The notes below the pieces were generated by a model. The model had not been told where the DNA came from and did not search any database. It saw only the letters and a list, made by a program, of their open reading frames with translations. A DNA stretch of 64,000 nt, taken from contig JACMJZ010000012.1 in NCBI GenBank assembly GCA_014380365.1, forward strand, positions 62,001-126,000. Reading direction: 5' to 3'. This DNA comes from Pyrinomonadaceae bacterium. GTDB taxonomy: Bacteria; Acidobacteriota; Blastocatellia; Pyrinomonadales; Pyrinomonadaceae. Shown here in pieces: positions 60,525-64,000 of this stretch. A program made the position numbers and the translations under genes. Position 1 is the stretch's first letter, and every line of letters begins with the position of its first letter.

Positions 60525-62503
60525 CAATCCGCCAGGCTGGGTGTCTTGTAGTCCCACTTAGACGAATCGCGTTCGATGTATACAAACTTCCACGGATAAA
60601 GCGACGCGGGATTTGGATACATCCCTTTCACATAAGGTTTCTTAACCCAGTTAACCGAAGGTGTCTCGATTGGGATTATTGGCTGAGCGTCCAGCATATA
60701 CTTCTCCGCCTTCGCCAACAGTTCATAACGTTTTTGCCTGTCGAGCGTGTGATTCGCCTCTTCAAGAAGATCCACATATTTCTGGTCCCACCAGCCACTG
60801 CCGCTATCGCCCGGAGTTAGGAAGATGTTAAGGAAGCTGGTCGGGTCCATGTAATCAGCGCCCCAAATGCCGAGCGCAAAGCCCTTATACTCGAGATTGT
60901 TTCGCGCCGCGTAATAAGTCTTGCTCTCCATGTTGCTCAACGAAATCGTGATGCCGAGGTTCTGTTTCCACTGCGCCTGCATAAACTCCGACAGGGCCCT
61001 ATTCGAGCTGTGGGTCGGGTAGATCAACGTAAGACCGGCAGCCGGAAACGACTCACACGCAAAACTTCCATCCGCATTCTGCGTGACCGGAAAACCCGCC
61101 GCGCCCAATAATCTTCTGGCTTGGTCGGGATCGAAGGGTTCACCTTTGGGCTGGGGATAGCCCACGAAAATCCCCTGGGGTGTAAACGCCGACAGCGGTG
61201 TCGTAGTGCGTTTGGCCTTCGAATAAGTGACCTTGTCGATGGCCATATTGAACGCCCTGCGCACCCTAAGGTCGTTCATCGGCGGCTGCGTTGTGTTCAT
61301 GAGGATATATGTGATGACCGCCTCGGCTGCATCCATGTAGTCCTTCTTCGGTCGAATAACGTCGAGCCAGGGGTTTGGTACGGAGTGATTGAGCAACGCG
61401 TCGGCCTCACCCACCCGATAGAGATTCATACTCGTCGGGTGATCAGACGAAGTGTAAAAGCGTATCTCTTCGAGTTGAACATTCGCCACGTCCCAATACA
61501 TCGGGTCGCGCTCGACAACCAATTCGTTATTTGGCTTCCACCACTTCACCTTGAAGGCGCCACAAGTAACGATGTTTGCGGGGGCAGTCCAGGCGGCGCC
61601 GTATTTTTCAATTGTCTTGCGCGGCACCAGGCGAAAGAGTTGATGCGCCATAAGGTCGACGAAGTATGGCGCCGGTTGAGAAAGGGAAATGCGAACGGTG
61701 TAGTTATCTACGGCTTCCACGCCGATGTCCTCGCCGGTTACTTTGACAAACTCTTTTCCAGCCACCGCGGTCCCCAGCTTTGCATTGCCTGCCAGGAGCT
61801 TGTTGCGTTTCTTTTCATCCGCCGGCAGGACTAGTCGTCCAGGCGAATGCATAAGCTGATGAAAAGCTGTGTCGGGATGGGGTTCAGGCTGTGCAGTCGT
61901 GGGTTGATATTCCCTCTCGTTGGCCTTGAGGGACTTCTGACTTATTGGTTCGCTCAACGAAGCGCTGCGGCTGGCAAAGTCCGAGTCCAGGAGAAACTGG
62001 TTCGACCCGGCGTCGCGCACGAAGACAGACTTCTCATTGAACGCCTGTGCATACTTGATGTAGTAAGCAAGCGCTGCAGTCCGAGACGCGACCTCGGGCA
62101 AAAGCGCACGCCGGATGCTATAGACGAAATCATGCGCGTCGATCGGCTCGCCATTCGACCAGCGCGCATTCCGGCGCAGGTGGAAAACAAACTCGGAAGA
62201 ATCGTTGTTGATGTCCCAGCGTTCGGCGATGGCCGGAATCGCGTTGAGCGACTTTGGGTGGTATTCAACCAGCCCCTCGTAAAGCGCCATGTAAATATGT
62301 GCTTCCGATTGGCCCGAACTCACCGCCGGATCGAGCGATTCGGGTTCGGGTCCATTCACATAGCGGAGCAGGTTGCGCGCGGGTGGCGTGGTCTTGCCGA
62401 AGAATTCTTCATTCGTTGCGAGGACCTTGCAAGAGATTGTCGCGAAGATAAGCGAACTAATGGCTACCCCAGTGATCAGTTGTTTCAAGTAGACGCTAGC
62501 CAT
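60524..62503 (-). CDS. oppA: Oligopeptide-binding protein OppA-like (lipoprotein)
   Basis: 659 residues from ATG 62501-62503; the frame is open upstream but only this start gives an export signal (MASVYLKQLITGVAISSLIF) followed by ATISC, a plausible lipobox cysteine. The SBP_bac_5 signature appears as LLRYVNGPEPESLDPAVSSG and WSNGEPIDAHDFVYSIRRAL, then VRRAFNMAIDK and LIYPTHSSNRALSEFMQAQW. It is larger than typical (about 530) because of ~100 extra residues between the first and second lobes (residues ~180-250). It binds peptides outside the membrane and delivers them to the OppBC channel. Confidence 0.92.
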   Translation of the reverse strand: MASVYLKQLITGVAISSLIFATISCKVLATNEEFFGKTTPPARNLLRYVNGPEPESLDPAVSSGQSEAHIYMALYEGLVEYHPKSLNAIPAIAERWDINNDSSEFVFHLRRNARWSNGEPIDAHDFVYSIRRALLPEVASRTAALAYYIKYAQAFNEKSVFVRDAGSNQFLLDSDFASRSASLSEPISQKSLKANEREYQPTTAQPEPHPDTAFHQLMHSPGRLVLPADEKKRNKLLAGNAKLGTAVAGKEFVKVTGEDIGVEAVDNYTVRISLSQPAPYFVDLMAHQLFRLVPRKTIEKYGAAWTAPANIVTCGAFKVKWWKPNNELVVERDPMYWDVANVQLEEIRFYTSSDHPTSMNLYRVGEADALLNHSVPNPWLDVIRPKKDYMDAAEAVITYILMNTTQPPMNDLRVRRAFNMAIDKVTYSKAKRTTTPLSAFTPQGIFVGYPQPKGEPFDPDQARRLLGAAGFPVTQNADGSFACESFPAAGLTLIYPTHSSNRALSEFMQAQWKQNLGITISLSNMESKTYYAARNNLEYKGFALGIWGADYMDPTSFLNIFLTPGDSGSGWWDQKYVDLLEEANHTLDRQKRYELLAKAEKYMLDAQPIIPIETPSVNWVKKPYVKGMYPNPASLYPWKFVYIERDSSKWDYKTPSLAD

Positions 62504-62660
62504 CGTTTGTCTTTGGGAACAAAAAGCTGTGCTCGTGTTAGAGCGCAACTTAACACGCGCACCATGATTGAGCAAGATTCTCCTTAAATCAGGCGTCTCT
62601 TGCGTGCGGGTCGAGAACCTCCGCTCTCTTGCTGCTCGCAAGCGGTGTGCTAGCGAACTC

Positions 62661-64000
62661 TCATTTGTTCCAGGTTGAGCCGGTGGGTTCTGGCTGCTTC
62701 CAGTTCGCGTTAATGCGCACGGTTTTCAAGGATGGTGCATCCAGGACGTTTGAATCGAAGCCGGTAACGTATGGTTTTACCAGCGCGTATGACGAAGCGA
62801 AGTAGATCGGCATCGCACTTAGATCATTGAGTGCTTGCGATTCTGTTTCCAAACGTTCGGATGCGCCCCCCTTGTCCTCGTTGGCGAGAGCTGCTCCACC
62901 GTTTCTCGCGCCGGCTTCATTCCCGGATGGGAGGCCGCTGGTAGCGTCATGATCCGTGGCTGACAAACGGTCATGGAAGATCATGCGCATGTTCGTCAGT
63001 TCATCGGTGGTCTGGATCACCACTCCGCGTCGCACCACATCAAATTCGCCCAAGCGGATAGCCTGCTCGTATTCGTCCCAGTTCTTAACCACTATTTCGG
63101 TTTCAACGTTAAGTGCGGTCCTCCACATCGCCGCTACCGCCTGGGCAACGGTACGTTGTTGCTCGTTGCGATTAACCAACAGGCGTACTCTTGGAAACCC
63201 CTTCCCGTCGGGAAAGCCCGCCTCGGCGAGCAACTCTTTCGCTCGCAGGGTATCCTTCTCCAATAGCTCTGACTTGCCCACGACCGGTTTCGCGGGCTCA
63301 CTTATGGCATCCGGAAGGAAGCGCTTGGCCGGCTCCGTCGCGCCGCCCAGGTCGTCGGAACTAATCCTATCGCGATCGATCGCCAGCGCCAGCGCTTCTC
63401 TCACTCGCACATCGTCGAACGGCGCCTGCGCTTTGTTGAAAGTGTAATAAGTGAGAGCACCGTAAGTTGTGCGACGAAAATCCTCGTAAGGCTTTAGAAG
63501 TTTTATTGCCAAAGGTTCGAGGGCGGCATTTGTCACCGCGTCAACTTCGCCGTCGTGGTAAGCCGCAAGCGCAGACTCTGCATCCATTTGGTCGACGAAT
63601 TCGACGCGCTCGAGGGTAACCTGCTCCTTGTCCCAGTAGTTGTTTGCTCGTTCCAGAAGCACTCGTTTACTCTCGTTCTTTGAAAGAGAAAACGCCCCGT
63701 TGGAAACCAGGTTGCCTGGTGCCAGCTCCCGAGTCGTTTCGCCATCGTCGAGTTTGACCGGACGAAATACCGGATGGGCTACAAGAGCGGGAAAGTTCAT
63801 GTCCGGGCGGCGTAATCGCACGCGCAGGACCGATTTTGAAACAGCTTCAGCCGGTCCCTTGATATTCGCCAGGAGTTCCGTATGAGGGGCCAGGTCCCCG
63901 ATCTTGAGCGTGCGTTGCCACGAACGTACGAAGTCGTTTGCGGTCACTATCTCGCCGTTTGTCCAGCGCGCATCAGCGCGCAAATAGAAGGTCCACACCC
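62661..64000 (-). CDS. Second OppA-type substrate-binding protein (5' end cut by window edge)
   Basis: The frame is open to the right edge, so the N-terminus and signal peptide are missing; about 446 residues are visible. SBP_bac_5 features: VWTFYLRADARWTNGEIVTA, NDFVRSWQRTLKI, then VREALALAIDRDRIS and AEAGFPDGKGFPRVRLLVNR. A low-complexity stretch near the end (SGLPSGNEAGARNGGAALAN) is unusual. It is a paralogue of the binding protein just downstream, 158 bases away on the same strand. Two binding proteins feeding one importer would widen the peptide range. Confidence 0.85.
   Translation of the reverse strand, partial: VWTFYLRADARWTNGEIVTANDFVRSWQRTLKIGDLAPHTELLANIKGPAEAVSKSVLRVRLRRPDMNFPALVAHPVFRPVKLDDGETTRELAPGNLVSNGAFSLSKNESKRVLLERANNYWDKEQVTLERVEFVDQMDAESALAAYHDGEVDAVTNAALEPLAIKLLKPYEDFRRTTYGALTYYTFNKAQAPFDDVRVREALALAIDRDRISSDDLGGATEPAKRFLPDAISEPAKPVVGKSELLEKDTLRAKELLAEAGFPDGKGFPRVRLLVNRNEQQRTVAQAVAAMWRTALNVETEIVVKNWDEYEQAIRLGEFDVVRRGVVIQTTDELTNMRMIFHDRLSATDHDATSGLPSGNEAGARNGGAALANEDKGGASERLETESQALNDLSAMPIYFASSYALVKPYVTGFDSNVLDAPSLKTVRINANWKQPEPTGSTWNK

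Overview
The window (about 54-55% GC overall by eye) looks like the chromosome of an environmental, non-pathogenic Acidobacteriota-like bacterium, most likely of the Blastocatellia/Pyrinomonadales type. This is an inference from three things: multihaem c-cytochromes next to carboxypeptidase-regulatory-like secreted proteins, a large thioester alpha-2-macroglobulin, and an extreme density of small imperfect inverted repeats between and even inside genes. No phage, transposase or CRISPR array was seen. Both edges cut a gene (1-694 minus; 62661-64000 minus).

Layout. 1-4000: secreted proteins (a carboxypeptidase-regulatory-like protein, a double HbpS/GlcG-domain protein, an unknown exported protein). 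4034-11257: an electron-transfer cluster of two nine-haem and one four-haem cytochromes on the plus strand, facing an FHA-TM-seven-haem fusion and a large cNMP-binding/4x[4Fe-4S]/dihaem-b-like membrane protein on the minus strand. 11458-25118 (minus): TatD, an M3 metallopeptidase, a Pro-tailed secreted protein, a 2013-residue alpha-2-macroglobulin and MetRS. 25358-29926: two tiny overlapping membrane proteins, FolE, LarC and ArgRS.

30045-33261: an AT-richer four-gene block encoding an unknown protein, a tryptophanyl-tRNA synthetase, a tryptophan 2,3-dioxygenase and a tRNA-Trp(CCA). I see it as the most likely undescribed system here. It is followed by DAHP synthase (first step of aromatic synthesis), a receiver-like protein, an EEP nuclease/phosphatase and a SpoU rRNA methylase.

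37541-46668: a cell-wall/phosphosignalling cluster (DUF3662-FHA, PBP2-type transpeptidase, SEDS glycosyltransferase, PP2C phosphatase, Ser/Thr kinase with SH3, second FHA protein). Its content mirrors the actinobacterial fhaA-pstP-rodA-pbpA-pknB operon. 46669-49536: repeats, a 21-bp minisatellite, a small coiled-coil-like protein, a truncated P-loop ATPase and a membrane protein of lower GC. 49599-55557 (minus): an operon of GGDEF cyclase, ATPase-RsbW-like switch kinase, STAS antagonist and HD-GYP phosphodiesterase. This couples a partner-switching module to cyclic-di-GMP turnover. 55798-64000 (minus): a complete oligopeptide ABC importer (two OppA-type binding proteins, OppB, OppC, OppD and an OppF with an unusual two-helix membrane insertion).

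At least a dozen short inverted-repeat families recur in the gaps. Several copies lie in-frame inside genes (cytochrome, alpha-2-macroglobulin, MetRS) or supply the last residues and stop codon of a gene, so they are shaping protein ends as well as intergenic sequence.
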